Below are positions 16,460-24,384 of a stretch of 26,376 nucleotides of DNA, piece by piece. Every line of letters begins with the position of its first letter. The stretch's first letter is position 1. A program made the translations under genes and the position numbers. A model generated the notes under the pieces. That model had not been told where the DNA came from. It did not search any database and worked only from the letters and a program-made list of their open reading frames with translations. The stretch is from Galactobacter sp. (GTDB lineage: Bacteria > Actinomycetota > Actinomycetes > Actinomycetales > Micrococcaceae), in assembly GCF_022712295.1 (NCBI RefSeq), contig NZ_JALAGT010000015.1, positions 1-26,376 of the forward strand, written 5' to 3'.

Positions 16460-17806
16460 TCAGTCCGACTCCTCAGAGGCGGCGGCCTTGACCTGCTTCA
16501 TGACCTGTTCCGGCGTCAGGGATCCGGCGAGCAGACCCTCCGCCCCGGCCAGGAAGGCCTGAGCGGTGTCCGGAGCCGCGGCCGTGTCCAACCACACCGC
16601 CATGGTGTCCGTGTCATCGATCATGTCCGCGAGTTGCCGCTGTTGCGGGATGGTGTCGGCGTTGTCCGCGGAGCCCGCCACGGGTGAGAGCCAGCCCAGC
16701 TGCTCCAGGAGTTTCTGCCCGTTCTCCTTGGTGGTCATGAACTTCAGGAAGTCCGCGGCGAGCGCCTTGTTCTTGGACTGCGAGTTGATCATGAAGGTGT
16801 CCGGTGCACCCGCCAGGACGGACTGGTCACCGCCCGCATCCGTGATCGGTGGGTTGCGGAAGAAGCCCCAGGTGTCCTCGAAGTTCTTGGGTGCCCCACC
16901 GGATTCGGAGAACTGGCCGAAGGACACGGACTCCGTGAAGTACATGGCGTCCTTCCCGTCCACGAAGTTCGCCGTCACGGTCTGGTCGGACACGGCGTTG
17001 GCGCCCTTACGACCGCACTTGTCCATGACGGACTTGAAGTCCTCGAGAGCCTCGATGTAGCCGGGATCGGTGAAACCGCCCTTGGCCCCGCGGTAGTCCT
17101 GCAGCACGGTCTCCATGGGGACGTGCTGAGGGATGAGCTGGGTCAGGTACTGGACCGCAGGCCAACCGTCCTGGTTGCCGAAGGCCACCGGCTGGTAGCC
17201 GGCCTTCTTGAGGACGGAGCAGGAATCGACCAGGTCGGAGAAGGTCTTCGGGATCCCCAGGCCGGCCTTCTGGAAGGCCTTTTTGTTGTAGACCCACACC
17301 TTGGCGTCCAGCGTGATCGGGACGCCGTAGATCTTTCCGTCCTTCTCCACGGTCTTCATCGCGGCGGAGGAGAACGAGTCTCCCCATTCGGTGTCCTTCA
17401 ACAGCGGGGACAGGTCGGTGGCATACCCGGCGTCGATGAACTGGTCGGCGAAGGCGCCGGGCCAGGAGAAGAAGACGTCCGGCAGCTTCTTACCCGCCGC
17501 CAGCACACGCACCTTGTCCTTGTACGCCTGGTCGCCGGCGTTCTGGATGGTCACGTCGACGCCGGGGTTGGCCTTCTCGTAGTCCTCCACGATGTCGTTG
17601 AAGTACGGCGAGTACTTGGCGTTGCCGTACTTGGTGACGATGCTGAGCTCGCCCTCCTTGGGCCCGGAGGGGAGTTCGAAGTCCGCGGCCGTCGAATCGC
17701 CCGCCCCCGGGCCAGGCGGGGTGGAGCAGCCCGCCAGGATGGCGGTGCCCGCGAGCACGGTGGCGGCAAGAGACGCCGTCAGTGTTCGCCTGAGGGGATG
17801 TCGCAT
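16460..17806 (-). CDS. Sugar/Amadori-compound ABC transporter substrate-binding lipoprotein
   Basis: Extracytoplasmic solute-binding protein (family 1) of 448 aa. It has an N-terminal signal RRTLTASLAATVLAG and lipobox L24-A-G-C27, then a Pro/Gly spacer and a periplasmic-binding fold with VTIQNAGDQAYKDKVRVLAAG, PDVFFSWPG, GKIYGVPITLDAKVWVYNKKAF and FLKFMTTKENGQKLL. All are typical of CUT1 sugar binders. The ATG at 17806 is chosen over the open-frame start at 17887 because GGAAAG lies 8 nt upstream and the signal peptide begins there. It is the first gene of the operon. Its promoter is TTGACA-18-TATGGT, bracketed by two LacI-type operators, so expression should be induced by the transported compound. 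Confidence 0.92.
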   Translation of the reverse strand: MRHPLRRTLTASLAATVLAGTAILAGCSTPPGPGAGDSTAADFELPSGPKEGELSIVTKYGNAKYSPYFNDIVEDYEKANPGVDVTIQNAGDQAYKDKVRVLAAGKKLPDVFFSWPGAFADQFIDAGYATDLSPLLKDTEWGDSFSSAAMKTVEKDGKIYGVPITLDAKVWVYNKKAFQKAGLGIPKTFSDLVDSCSVLKKAGYQPVAFGNQDGWPAVQYLTQLIPQHVPMETVLQDYRGAKGGFTDPGYIEALEDFKSVMDKCGRKGANAVSDQTVTANFVDGKDAMYFTESVSFGQFSESGGAPKNFEDTWGFFRNPPITDAGGDQSVLAGAPDTFMINSQSKNKALAADFLKFMTTKENGQKLLEQLGWLSPVAGSADNADTIPQQRQLADMIDDTDTMAVWLDTAAAPDTAQAFLAGAEGLLAGSLTPEQVMKQVKAAASEESD

Positions 17807-17859
17807 GGTTCGTCTTTCCGCGTAGCCGGAGGAGTGGATCTGGGGGACCGAAATCCCTC

Positions 17860-17873
17860 TGGGATCGATCTCA
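17860..17873. promoter_or_regulatory. LacI-family operator, downstream site
   Basis: TGGGATCGATCTCA, a near-perfect palindrome (one mismatched pair) located just past the predicted transcription start of the binding-protein operon, where a bound repressor would block elongation. It is identical to the site at 17920-17933. Confidence 0.85.
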
Positions 17874-17882
17874 GTGATGTAG

Positions 17883-17912
17883 ACCATAACGAGTCCCGGA
17901 AACGGGTGTCAA
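17883..17912 (-). promoter_or_regulatory. Promoter of the transporter/frl operon
   Basis: On the minus strand, TTGACA (17912-17907), an 18-bp spacer and TATGGT (17888-17883). The -35 is a perfect consensus. Operators lie immediately on both sides. Confidence 0.75.
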
Positions 17913-17919
17913 GAGATTT

Positions 17920-17933
17920 TGGGATCGATCTCA
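17920..17933. promoter_or_regulatory. LacI-family operator, upstream site
   Basis: TGGGATCGATCTCA, exactly 60 bp from its twin at 17860 and adjacent to the -35 box. It also lies about 105 bp before the divergent LacI gene and could mediate its autoregulation. Confidence 0.85.
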
Positions 17934-18037
17934 AATCTGGGTTCGATGTGACTGTTCCTCCCCTGCTCGGTTGGTCTCTCCCGCCGCAGGTGCAGTCATA
18001 ATGGGAAGGCGAAGCCGCATCGAACCGAGGACAGTGA

Positions 18038-19126
18038 ATGAAGCCCGAGCCCAGTCGCAGCAGCCCCACGATCGATGACGTGGCGAGCCAGGCCGGCCTC
18101 TCCCGTTCCACGGTCTCCCGTGCCCTGGGCGGTTACGGCCACGTCAGCGCCAAGGCCCGGGAACGTATCGAGGCTGCCGCCCAGGCCCTGAATTACAACG
18201 TCAACATGGCCGCCAAGTCCACCCGCACCGGACGATCCATGACCCTGGGCCTGGTCGTCGCGGACCTCGGCGAACGGTTTTTCGCCGAGGTGGCCCACGG
18301 TTTCGCCGACGCCGCTCGCGAGTCCGGCTACCAGGTGGTGCTCGCCAACACCGACGACGACGTGGACGAGCAGGCCAAGGCCGTTCAAGCGCTGTTGGGT
18401 TCCCGGGTGGACGGCTTGGCCGTCGCGCCCGCGCAGACCGCGGCCGGCGAATCGGCCCAGGCCGACGTGCGCTCGGTCGGGGTCCCCGTCGTCGCCATCG
18501 ACCGCCGCGTCAGCGACGACCACACCGACGTGGTCCGACTGAACTCCGAGGCCGCCGCCCACATGGCCGTGTCCCAGTTGCTGCGGGCCGGTCACCGCAG
18601 GATCGGGGTGGTCACCGGCCGATCGGTGGACCTCTCCGCCTTGGAAGACACCGACCCCGCCCCCGGCGCGAACACCAGCCCCGGAACCGAGCGCCTGAGG
18701 GGCTACGTGAGCGCGCTGAACGACTACGACGTGGCCCCTGACTCCGACCTGATCCTGCGCACGCCGCGCGCGCTGGAGGAGGCCACCGCCAAGGTGACCC
18801 AGCTGTTGAGCCGGCCGGACCGCCCGACCGCGCTCTTCGCCTCCGACGAGCTGCACTGCCTGGCGGCGCTGTTGGGCGCACAGCAAGCCGGGCTCTCCGT
18901 CCCAGGAGACCTCTCCCTCGTCGGCATCGATGATCCCGAGTGGGCCGCGGCCGTCGCCACGCCGCTCTCGGTCGTGGCCCAACCCTCGTACGACGTGGGG
19001 CGGATCGCAGCGCAAAGACTGCTGGAACGCATCGGCGGTGAGGACTCCCCGCCACGCGAGGACCTCATGGACTACACCTGGATCCAGCGCAAATCGATCG
19101 CCGCACCCCCTGCACGCCTCCGCTAA
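18038..19126 (+). CDS. LacI-family transcriptional repressor
   Basis: DNA-binding regulator of 362 aa. The N-terminal helix-turn-helix is TIDDVASQAGLSRSTVSRAL (11-30) with the hinge helix YNVNMAAKSTRTGRS, followed by the ribose-binding-protein-like effector domain (TLGLVVADLGERFFAEV ... LFASDELHCLAALL ... LSLVGIDDPEWAAAVATPLSVV). It starts at an ATG with GAGGA 6 nt upstream. CATAAT (17997-18002) is a good -10 for it, while its -35 is unclear. It is transcribed divergently from the binding-protein operon, and the two TGGGATCGATCTCA sites between them are its obvious targets. The recognition helix carries Arg17, Ser18 and Arg22 (LacI numbering). The effector is presumably the imported compound or its phosphate. 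Confidence 0.92.
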   Translation: MKPEPSRSSPTIDDVASQAGLSRSTVSRALGGYGHVSAKARERIEAAAQALNYNVNMAAKSTRTGRSMTLGLVVADLGERFFAEVAHGFADAARESGYQVVLANTDDDVDEQAKAVQALLGSRVDGLAVAPAQTAAGESAQADVRSVGVPVVAIDRRVSDDHTDVVRLNSEAAAHMAVSQLLRAGHRRIGVVTGRSVDLSALEDTDPAPGANTSPGTERLRGYVSALNDYDVAPDSDLILRTPRALEEATAKVTQLLSRPDRPTALFASDELHCLAALLGAQQAGLSVPGDLSLVGIDDPEWAAAVATPLSVVAQPSYDVGRIAAQRLLERIGGEDSPPREDLMDYTWIQRKSIAAPPARLR

Positions 19127-19278
19127 CCGCCTCGCCGGACGCTTCGACGCGGTCCACGGGTCCAGCGCCCTCGGGCCGCGCTTGTCGGCCGGAGCGCAAC
19201 CACGATGAGGCGAGGGGCCGTTGCCCCGCCCGTCGTCCCACGAATCTCGTAGGTGGCGCCCGAGCATCGCAGGTGACA

Positions 19279-19312
19279 CGCGCCCCGCACCCGGGCACGG
19301 GTGCGGGGCGCG
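19279..19312. terminator. Perfect 15-bp hairpin between convergent genes
   Basis: Arms CGCGCCCCGCACCCG (19279-19293) and CGGGTGCGGGGCGCG (19298-19312) enclose loop GGCA. No T tract. Its position between the LacI stop and the stop of the convergent flavoenzyme gene fits a bidirectional U-less terminator. Confidence 0.7.
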
Positions 19313-19367
19313 AGCGCGCTCGTCGGACACGGAGAGAACCGCCTGCCCGACGTGGCCTGTGGCGAAC

Positions 19368-20498
19368 TCAGGCCTTGTAACGTCCCGGTCGGAACGGCAG
19401 CGTCAGTTCCGAGACCTGGCCGCCGACCACCTCGTCGGCGATGAGCTCTCCCATGACGAGCCCCTGAGTGGCCCCGGAATGGCTGAACGCCACGTACAGG
19501 CCCGCAACGTCGTCGGTCTCACCGATGACGGGCTCACCGTCGCCGGGAATGGGCTTGTAGCCCATGCCGATGTGGTCCAGTTCCAGCTCCGGATGCCCCG
19601 CCAACACCGCGGTGGCCTCCTGCAGCAGTGTCGTGACGACCTCGTCCGAGACGTGCGGCGTCCCGTCCTCATCCACCGTCATGGCGCGCTCCGACCACCC
19701 GGAATCCATGACCAAGCCGCCATCCACTGCCGGACGGATGGCGACCCTGGGCGTGTTCAGCACCGAGGTGAGGCCATGATCAAGGGGCTTGGTGAAGGCA
19801 ACGAAGGCGGCTGGCGAATCGTCGCCCATGGGAACCTTCAGCTCATCGAGGATGCCCGGCGTCTGCGGCCCGGTCGCCAGCACCACCGCGTCAGCGTCGA
19901 TCCGCTGCCCCGTACCGGTGAGGACGCCCACCGCACGACCGCCCTCCACCACCGGCACGCAACGACCGGCATTCTCGATGATCTCGGTGACACCGTAGGT
20001 CTCGATCTCGGTCCGGAGCTCCGCGATGACGCTGGGCAGATCCACCCAACCCTCGTCCGCATTGAAGATGGCGCCTTCGGGGTCCACGGCTGCCGGATCC
20101 ACTGCGGCGACGGTCCCGGGGACCTGCTCCGGGCTCAGCCATGCGGAGACATAGTCGTGGGCACGCTCGTAGCGATAGCGCTCCTTGTGACTCTGCCCCG
20201 GCTTGGCCCAGGTGAGGCCACCGTGGAAGCGCAGGTAGTCCTGCGAGCCCGGAACGCGGGCAGCGAAGTCACGCCACCTGGAGATCCCCTCCAACCGGAT
20301 CCGGTGGTAGGGCTCGGAGCGGAAGCCTGCGGAGTTCAGCCAGGCGAGGGTCCGGCCCGATGCGCCGTCGGCCAGGGTGCCGGATGTGACCCAGGTGGTG
20401 CGTACTCCCTTGCGGGCGAGTTGTTCTGTGGTGGAGGCTCCGAAGATGCCTCCACCGATGACGATCACGTGGTCGGGTGCCTGGTGGGGAGTGCTCAT
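19368..20498 (-). CDS. DAO-family FAD-dependent oxidoreductase
   Basis: Flavoprotein of 376 aa in the D-amino acid/glycine oxidase (DadA/ThiO) superfamily, which oxidises C-N bonds of amino acids, opines or N-substituted amino acids. The Rossmann motif is VIGGGIFGAS with GGGIFG at 15-20. ADAVVLATGPQTPGIL is in the middle, and the C-terminal GLYVAFSHSGATQGLVMGELIADEV is the closing FAD motif. It starts at an ATG with AAAGGG upstream. It lies downstream of the Gfo/Idh gene on the same strand, 219 bp away, in the regulon carrying the TGGGATCGATCYCA operators. It could act on the amine part of the imported conjugate or on the conjugate itself. It is distinct from the MSOX-type enzyme at 1365. Substrate unknown. 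Confidence 0.87.
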   Translation of the reverse strand: MSTPHQAPDHVIVIGGGIFGASTTEQLARKGVRTTWVTSGTLADGASGRTLAWLNSAGFRSEPYHRIRLEGISRWRDFAARVPGSQDYLRFHGGLTWAKPGQSHKERYRYERAHDYVSAWLSPEQVPGTVAAVDPAAVDPEGAIFNADEGWVDLPSVIAELRTEIETYGVTEIIENAGRCVPVVEGGRAVGVLTGTGQRIDADAVVLATGPQTPGILDELKVPMGDDSPAAFVAFTKPLDHGLTSVLNTPRVAIRPAVDGGLVMDSGWSERAMTVDEDGTPHVSDEVVTTLLQEATAVLAGHPELELDHIGMGYKPIPGDGEPVIGETDDVAGLYVAFSHSGATQGLVMGELIADEVVGGQVSELTLPFRPGRYKA

Positions 20499-20717
20499 GG
20501 GGGCCCTTTCTTACGAGTGAGCGCGGGAGACGGATCTACCGCCGCCGCGGCCGACGGATCGGCTTCTGGAGCTGGGATCGGGGATGGGACACCGGGTGGT
20601 GAGGCTCGGCGCCCCGTTGGACGAACCGGTGCGAAGGCCCACAGGTCTGCGCGCCCGCGCACCTGCGAGGCAATCGGGTTGCCGGTCAGTGGGCCCACGA
20701 GACGGTGGACCAGCGGC

Positions 20718-21758
20718 TCAGTGGGACTGCAGGCGTTCGATGATCTCGATGACGTTCACGGAAGCCGAGGGGTCGACGGGCGCGTCGGCACCGCGCAGCA
20801 GCCACTCGGCAATTGCTCGATAGAACCCTGCGTAGTCACCGGACTCGATGGGAGTGACGCCGGGAGCGTCGACCGTGCCGACATGAGCCTCTCCGTCCGA
20901 GACGCCGAACCCGGGGTCCCCCGGACGCATTCCGGACTTCAGCTGAGGCTCCTGAGGATCCAACCCGTAGGTGACGAAGCCTCCGGTAGGAGACAACGCA
21001 CGCAACCGCGGCCCGGGCTGGGCGCACAGCGTGGACATCCACAGGTGGGAGGTCACACCGGAGGCGTGGTGCAGGGCCACGAACGCATCATCGGGGGCCA
21101 CTGCACCGGCACGCCGCGTTTCCAGCTCGGCATAGGGTTCGCGATCCGGGTCCAGGGGGCCGTGGAGGGTGATGGCCTGATCGATCAGGTGGGCACCCAG
21201 GTCGTACAGGACCCCGCCTCCCGCCTCCGTGGTGGTCTCGGACTTCCAAGAGACCCGGGGCTGCGGCGTGTAGACCTCGAAACGCGATTCGAAGCGTGAG
21301 ACATCCCGCAGTTCCCCGGACTCGAGGGCGTGACGCAAGGAAAGGAAGTCCCCGTCCCAGCGACGATTCTGGAAGACCGTCAGGCGTCGGCCCAGGCGCT
21401 GAGCCAGGGCGACCAGCTCCCGACCTTCCTCCGAGGTCACGGTGAAAGGTTTGTCCACGATGACGTCGAGGCCGGCCTCCAGCGCCTGCCTGGCCAGGTC
21501 CGCATGGGTGGCCGGCGGGGTCCCGATCACCACGAGATCCAGTTCGCCGGCTCGGTCGAAGACCTCGGCCGTGGTGGCCACCACCTCGGTTGCCGGGTAG
21601 GTCTCACGAACCTGGCTCGCGCGGTCCGCATTGCCCGTGACCACGAGACTGAGCGTGAAGTCGGGATCCGCGTGGATGAAGGGGGTATGGAAGATCCGGC
21701 CGGACGTACCGTAGCCCAGCACGGCGGTCCGGATGAGATCTGATTCCGAGATCGACAT
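20718..21758 (-). CDS. Gfo/Idh/MocA-family NAD(P)-dependent oxidoreductase
   Basis: Sugar or sugar-derivative dehydrogenase of 346 aa. The N-terminal Rossmann fold is AVLGYGTSG (12-20). The conserved Lys is in VDKPF (101-105, the EKP-equivalent). The C-terminal dimerisation/substrate domain carries GGGVLYDLGAHLIDQ (180-194) with Asp187 and His190 of the family's catalytic set. The start ATG is preceded by GGAGA. A perfect TGGGATCGATCCCA operator lies 30 bp upstream, beside TAGACT as a candidate -10, so it has its own regulated promoter. A terminator-like hairpin separates it from the SIS gene. The reaction may be epimerisation/oxidation of an unusual sugar moiety; the specific substrate is not readable. 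Confidence 0.9.
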   Translation of the reverse strand: MSISESDLIRTAVLGYGTSGRIFHTPFIHADPDFTLSLVVTGNADRASQVRETYPATEVVATTAEVFDRAGELDLVVIGTPPATHADLARQALEAGLDVIVDKPFTVTSEEGRELVALAQRLGRRLTVFQNRRWDGDFLSLRHALESGELRDVSRFESRFEVYTPQPRVSWKSETTTEAGGGVLYDLGAHLIDQAITLHGPLDPDREPYAELETRRAGAVAPDDAFVALHHASGVTSHLWMSTLCAQPGPRLRALSPTGGFVTYGLDPQEPQLKSGMRPGDPGFGVSDGEAHVGTVDAPGVTPIESGDYAGFYRAIAEWLLRGADAPVDPSASVNVIEIIERLQSH

Positions 21759-21788
21759 CGATGGTCTCCAAAAGTCGGTTCGAAGAAT

Positions 21789-21802
21789 TGGGATCGATCC
21801 CA
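21789..21802. promoter_or_regulatory. LacI-family operator upstream of Gfo/Idh gene
   Basis: TGGGATCGATCCCA, a perfect 14-bp palindrome 30 bp before the start codon, touching the candidate -10 TAGACT (minus strand, plus positions 21802-21807). Confidence 0.85.
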
Positions 21803-21845
21803 GTCTAGGCCGTGGATCTCATCCGGACCAGCCCCTACCCCCAGG

Positions 21846-21873
21846 TGACCACGTCAGCGTGCAGACGTGGTCA
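21846..21873. terminator. Hairpin after the second SIS gene
   Basis: TGACCACGTC and GACGTGGTCA form a perfect 10-bp stem with an 8-nt loop, 13 nt after the SIS stop codon on the minus strand. It lacks a T tract. It separates two units that each have their own operator. Confidence 0.6.
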
Positions 21874-21885
21874 GGACACGACGCG

Positions 21886-22899
21886 TCAGTACGCCATCTG
21901 GCGGTAGTAGCGGCGGGTCGTCAGCGGATGGTCCCTGACCACCGCCAGGTTGCGGCTGAAGCGCCCGGAAGCGGCATGGAGGATCTGCGGGCCCAGCAGA
22001 CCCCGGAACTCATCGGAGACGCCCGGGAGCTCGAAGTCCTTGGAATCCAACACCAACACATCGGCTGAGACCTGGGTCGCGAAACGCTCCACACGTTCCA
22101 TCACAGGGCGCGTCTCATCCTCTCCCTTGAACAGCATCATGCTGGTGTCCTTCTCGATGAGCTCCAGGGAACCGTGGAAGAACTCGGCACCCAGGACGCG
22201 CGTGGTCTTCAGCCACTGCATCTCCTCGAGGATGCACATGGAGTACAGGTACGTCAGCCCCCAGGTGTAGCCGGAACCCACCAGGAAGTGGAAGTCGGTG
22301 TCCGCGTGATCGCGGGCCCACAGCTGCGCCTTGTCATCCACCTGCTCACGCACCGAGGCCAGCGCCTCCGGCATGGCCTCGAGATCGCGCACCAGCCGGT
22401 CGTAGCCATCGAACTCACCGCGCTTGTCCAGGATGGAGGCTGCGAGCAACAGGAACGGGATGTCCATGGGCCAGGCCCCCGGGTCGGAGAGGAAGACCTG
22501 GTCCACGTTCTGTGCGATGGGGGTCTCGGCACGCCCGGTGAAGCCCAGCGTCGTGGCCCCGGCCGCCTTGGCGAAGTCGATGCACTCGACGATGTCCGGC
22601 GTGGTGCCGGAGTCTGAGGCGAACACCGCGACGGAGTCCGAGCCGAAACCGGGATCCGGGGCCAGGATGAACTCCTTTCCGACCACGGCCCTGACCGGCC
22701 ATGACGAGTGCGTCTGGAACAAGCGCTCATACGGCAGTGCGGCGGAGTAGGTCCCGCCCGCCCCGATGAAGTAGAGATTCTTGTAGGGGCCGTCGACGAT
22801 GCGCTGCGCGGCCTCCTCGATCTGGCCGCGCAGGGCCAGCATGCTTCGAGTGTTGGCCAGGTGAGTGTCGAGGTCGAAGTCCAGCACTGGATCCTCCAT
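21886..22899 (-). CDS. Second SIS-domain sugar deglycase/isomerase (FrlB/GfrF-like)
   Basis: 337-aa SIS protein paralogous to the one at 13547. It has YFIGAGGTYSAALPYERLF (first phosphosugar loop), FASDSGTTPDIVECI, FLVGSGYTWGLTYLYSM (second SIS half), GAEFFHGSLELIE and the terminal RRYYRQMAY, aligned with RRYMWRMEY of the first copy. The ATG at 22899 is preferred since the family normally begins just before an LDFD-like segment. The frame also allows GTG at 22953 or ATG at 22941, and no start has a strong ribosome site. A perfect operator (22961-22974) lies upstream. It probably cleaves a related 6-phospho-conjugate, as Salmonella uses two deglycases (GfrE and GfrF) for glucoselysine and fructoselysine. 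The division of labour here is inference. Confidence 0.82.
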   Translation of the reverse strand: MEDPVLDFDLDTHLANTRSMLALRGQIEEAAQRIVDGPYKNLYFIGAGGTYSAALPYERLFQTHSSWPVRAVVGKEFILAPDPGFGSDSVAVFASDSGTTPDIVECIDFAKAAGATTLGFTGRAETPIAQNVDQVFLSDPGAWPMDIPFLLLAASILDKRGEFDGYDRLVRDLEAMPEALASVREQVDDKAQLWARDHADTDFHFLVGSGYTWGLTYLYSMCILEEMQWLKTTRVLGAEFFHGSLELIEKDTSMMLFKGEDETRPVMERVERFATQVSADVLVLDSKDFELPGVSDEFRGLLGPQILHAASGRFSRNLAVVRDHPLTTRRYYRQMAY

Positions 22900-22960
22900 T
22901 GAATTGGTACCGGTATCAGTTGGTGTGGACGATCCTTCCATGCCTGCGGTCACAGTTCAA

Positions 22961-22974
22961 TGGGATCGATCCCA
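22961..22974. promoter_or_regulatory. LacI-family operator upstream of second SIS gene
   Basis: TGGGATCGATCCCA, a perfect palindrome in the gap between the second LacI gene and the SIS gene. It is identical to the site before the Gfo/Idh gene. Confidence 0.85.
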
Positions 22975-23026
22975 AAATTTTCGAACACGACGGGAACTGC
23001 CCCGATGGGCAGGAGATGGACACGGC

Positions 23027-24112
23027 TCAGCGCTTCGGCGCCGCCACCGATTCCCTATGTGCGAGTTCGGCGGCCAGTTCCACCTGGACCGTGGCCTCCG
23101 TCGGGTTCTGCATCCGTCTTAACAACAAGGACGCAGCCTCGATCCCGACGCGTCGGGCAGGCTGGGCCACGACGGTCATGGGCGGTTCGATGACCGCTGC
23201 CCAAGGAGAATCATCGAAGGCGATGAGTGATACGTCCCGTGGATATCGCAGGCCCTCCGCGCGCAGCGCACGCAGCATGCCCGTGAGGGCGCTGGTCTCC
23301 GTGGCCAGGAACGCCGTCGGCGGATGCGGCATGGCCAACATCGATTCCACCGTGAGGGCGGCGGACTCCTCGTCGGGTCGGACGTGGGAGACCAGCCCCG
23401 GGTCGGGCTCGATCCCGGCCTGCTCCAGCGCATCGAGGTAGCCCAACAGTCGGTCACCCTCGCTGGAGAGCGAGGTGCCGACCGCATCCCGGAGCTCGTC
23501 GAGGGTCGGCGGCGCTGTGGACGTGGTGGGGCCCCACAGGAAACCGATCCGCCGGTGTCCGTTCCGCACCAGTTCGTCGACCGAGTCACGCGCCACCGCC
23601 CGGTTGTTGATCACCACTGCGTCGGCGTCCAGGCCGTCCACCGTCCGGTCGACCAGGACGAGCGGGATACCACGTTCCCCCAACACGGCCAGATGCGAGA
23701 CGGACGCCCGGCGACCTCCACTCGGTGCCAGGATCATGCCGTCCACCAACTTGTTGACGAGCACGTCCACCGCCGCACGTTCCCGTTCCGCTTCTTCCTC
23801 GGAACTGATCAACAGCACGTCATAGCCATGCTGCGATGTCGTTGCCGAGATGCCGCGCAACACTTCCGCGAAGAACGGGTTGGCCACGTCCGCGAGCACC
23901 ACCCCGATGGTCTGTGTGCGGCGGGTGGCCATGGAGCGTGCAACGGAGTTCGGCCTGTACCCCAGCTCCTCCGCGGCCGCCAGCACCTTGATGCGGGTCC
24001 GCTCGCTGACCGCGCCGTAGCCACCGAGTGTGCGAGCAACCGTGGCACGCCCTACCCCCGCAGCCTGCGCCACATCGGAAATGGTCGGCGTACCTCTGCC
24101 GCGTGGTGGCAT
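23027..24112 (-). CDS. Second LacI-family transcriptional regulator
   Basis: Repressor of 361 aa. HTH TISDVAQAAGVGRATVARTL followed by hinge YRPNSVARSMATRRT and an effector domain with TIGVVLADVANPFFAEVLRGI, IGFLWGPTTS and TAFLATETSALTGML ... VSLIAFDDSPWAAVIEPPMTVV. The ATG at 24112 has AGAGGGA 6 nt upstream and starts just before the HTH; the open frame extends 88 codons upstream without homologous content. The recognition helix shows Arg17, Ala18 and Arg22 versus Arg17, Ser18 and Arg22 in the first LacI, so both may read the same TGGGATCGATCYCA operator. It lies directly upstream of, and in the same direction as, the second SIS gene. Confidence 0.92.
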   Translation of the reverse strand: MPPRGRGTPTISDVAQAAGVGRATVARTLGGYGAVSERTRIKVLAAAEELGYRPNSVARSMATRRTQTIGVVLADVANPFFAEVLRGISATTSQHGYDVLLISSEEEAERERAAVDVLVNKLVDGMILAPSGGRRASVSHLAVLGERGIPLVLVDRTVDGLDADAVVINNRAVARDSVDELVRNGHRRIGFLWGPTTSTAPPTLDELRDAVGTSLSSEGDRLLGYLDALEQAGIEPDPGLVSHVRPDEESAALTVESMLAMPHPPTAFLATETSALTGMLRALRAEGLRYPRDVSLIAFDDSPWAAVIEPPMTVVAQPARRVGIEAASLLLRRMQNPTEATVQVELAAELAHRESVAAPKR

Positions 24113-24301
24113 GCGGTCCCTCTCTTGGCGTGTCGTCAGTCCGGCCTCCAATGTATCCGCAGAACACCTCGATCCCGTGCGGACAGGCTCGGAAGGGTAA
24201 ACGGCTTGCCCAACAGAATCTCCGTCGCGCGCCCGACCCGGCCGCAGGACGTCGGGCACCGAGAACCCCACCTCTGCACCGCCGATCCACCCGCCCACAC
24301 G

Positions 24302-24351
24302 AGGGACGCCGGTCGGTGCGGATCCGCGGATCCGCACCGACCGGCGTCCCT
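24302..24351. terminator. 50-bp perfect palindrome
   Basis: Two 25-nt arms starting AGGGACGCCGGTCGGTGCGG are exact reverse complements with no spacer (centre 24326/24327). It lies 33 nt past the stop of the small membrane protein gene and about 190 bp before the LacI start. As RNA it makes a very stable hairpin. A U-less terminator is the simplest reading. Confidence 0.65.
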
Positions 24352-24384
24352 GCCTCGGCGGGTGTTGTCCGGTCACCCCCTGGC

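Noticed and set aside
20573..20590. TGGGATCG-GGGATGGGA resembling the regulon operator upstream of the DAO gene
   Set aside because: Only a half-site; the second half is a direct and not an inverted match, so it was not counted as an operator.
20495..20698. 67-codon minus-strand frame that fills the gap between the Gfo/Idh and DAO genes and overlaps the DAO start as ATGA
   Set aside because: No ribosome site before its GTG, third-position GC (about two thirds) lower than in the neighbouring genes, Pro/Arg-rich unconserved-looking product. The neat fit is probably chance, but it could be a small coupled gene.
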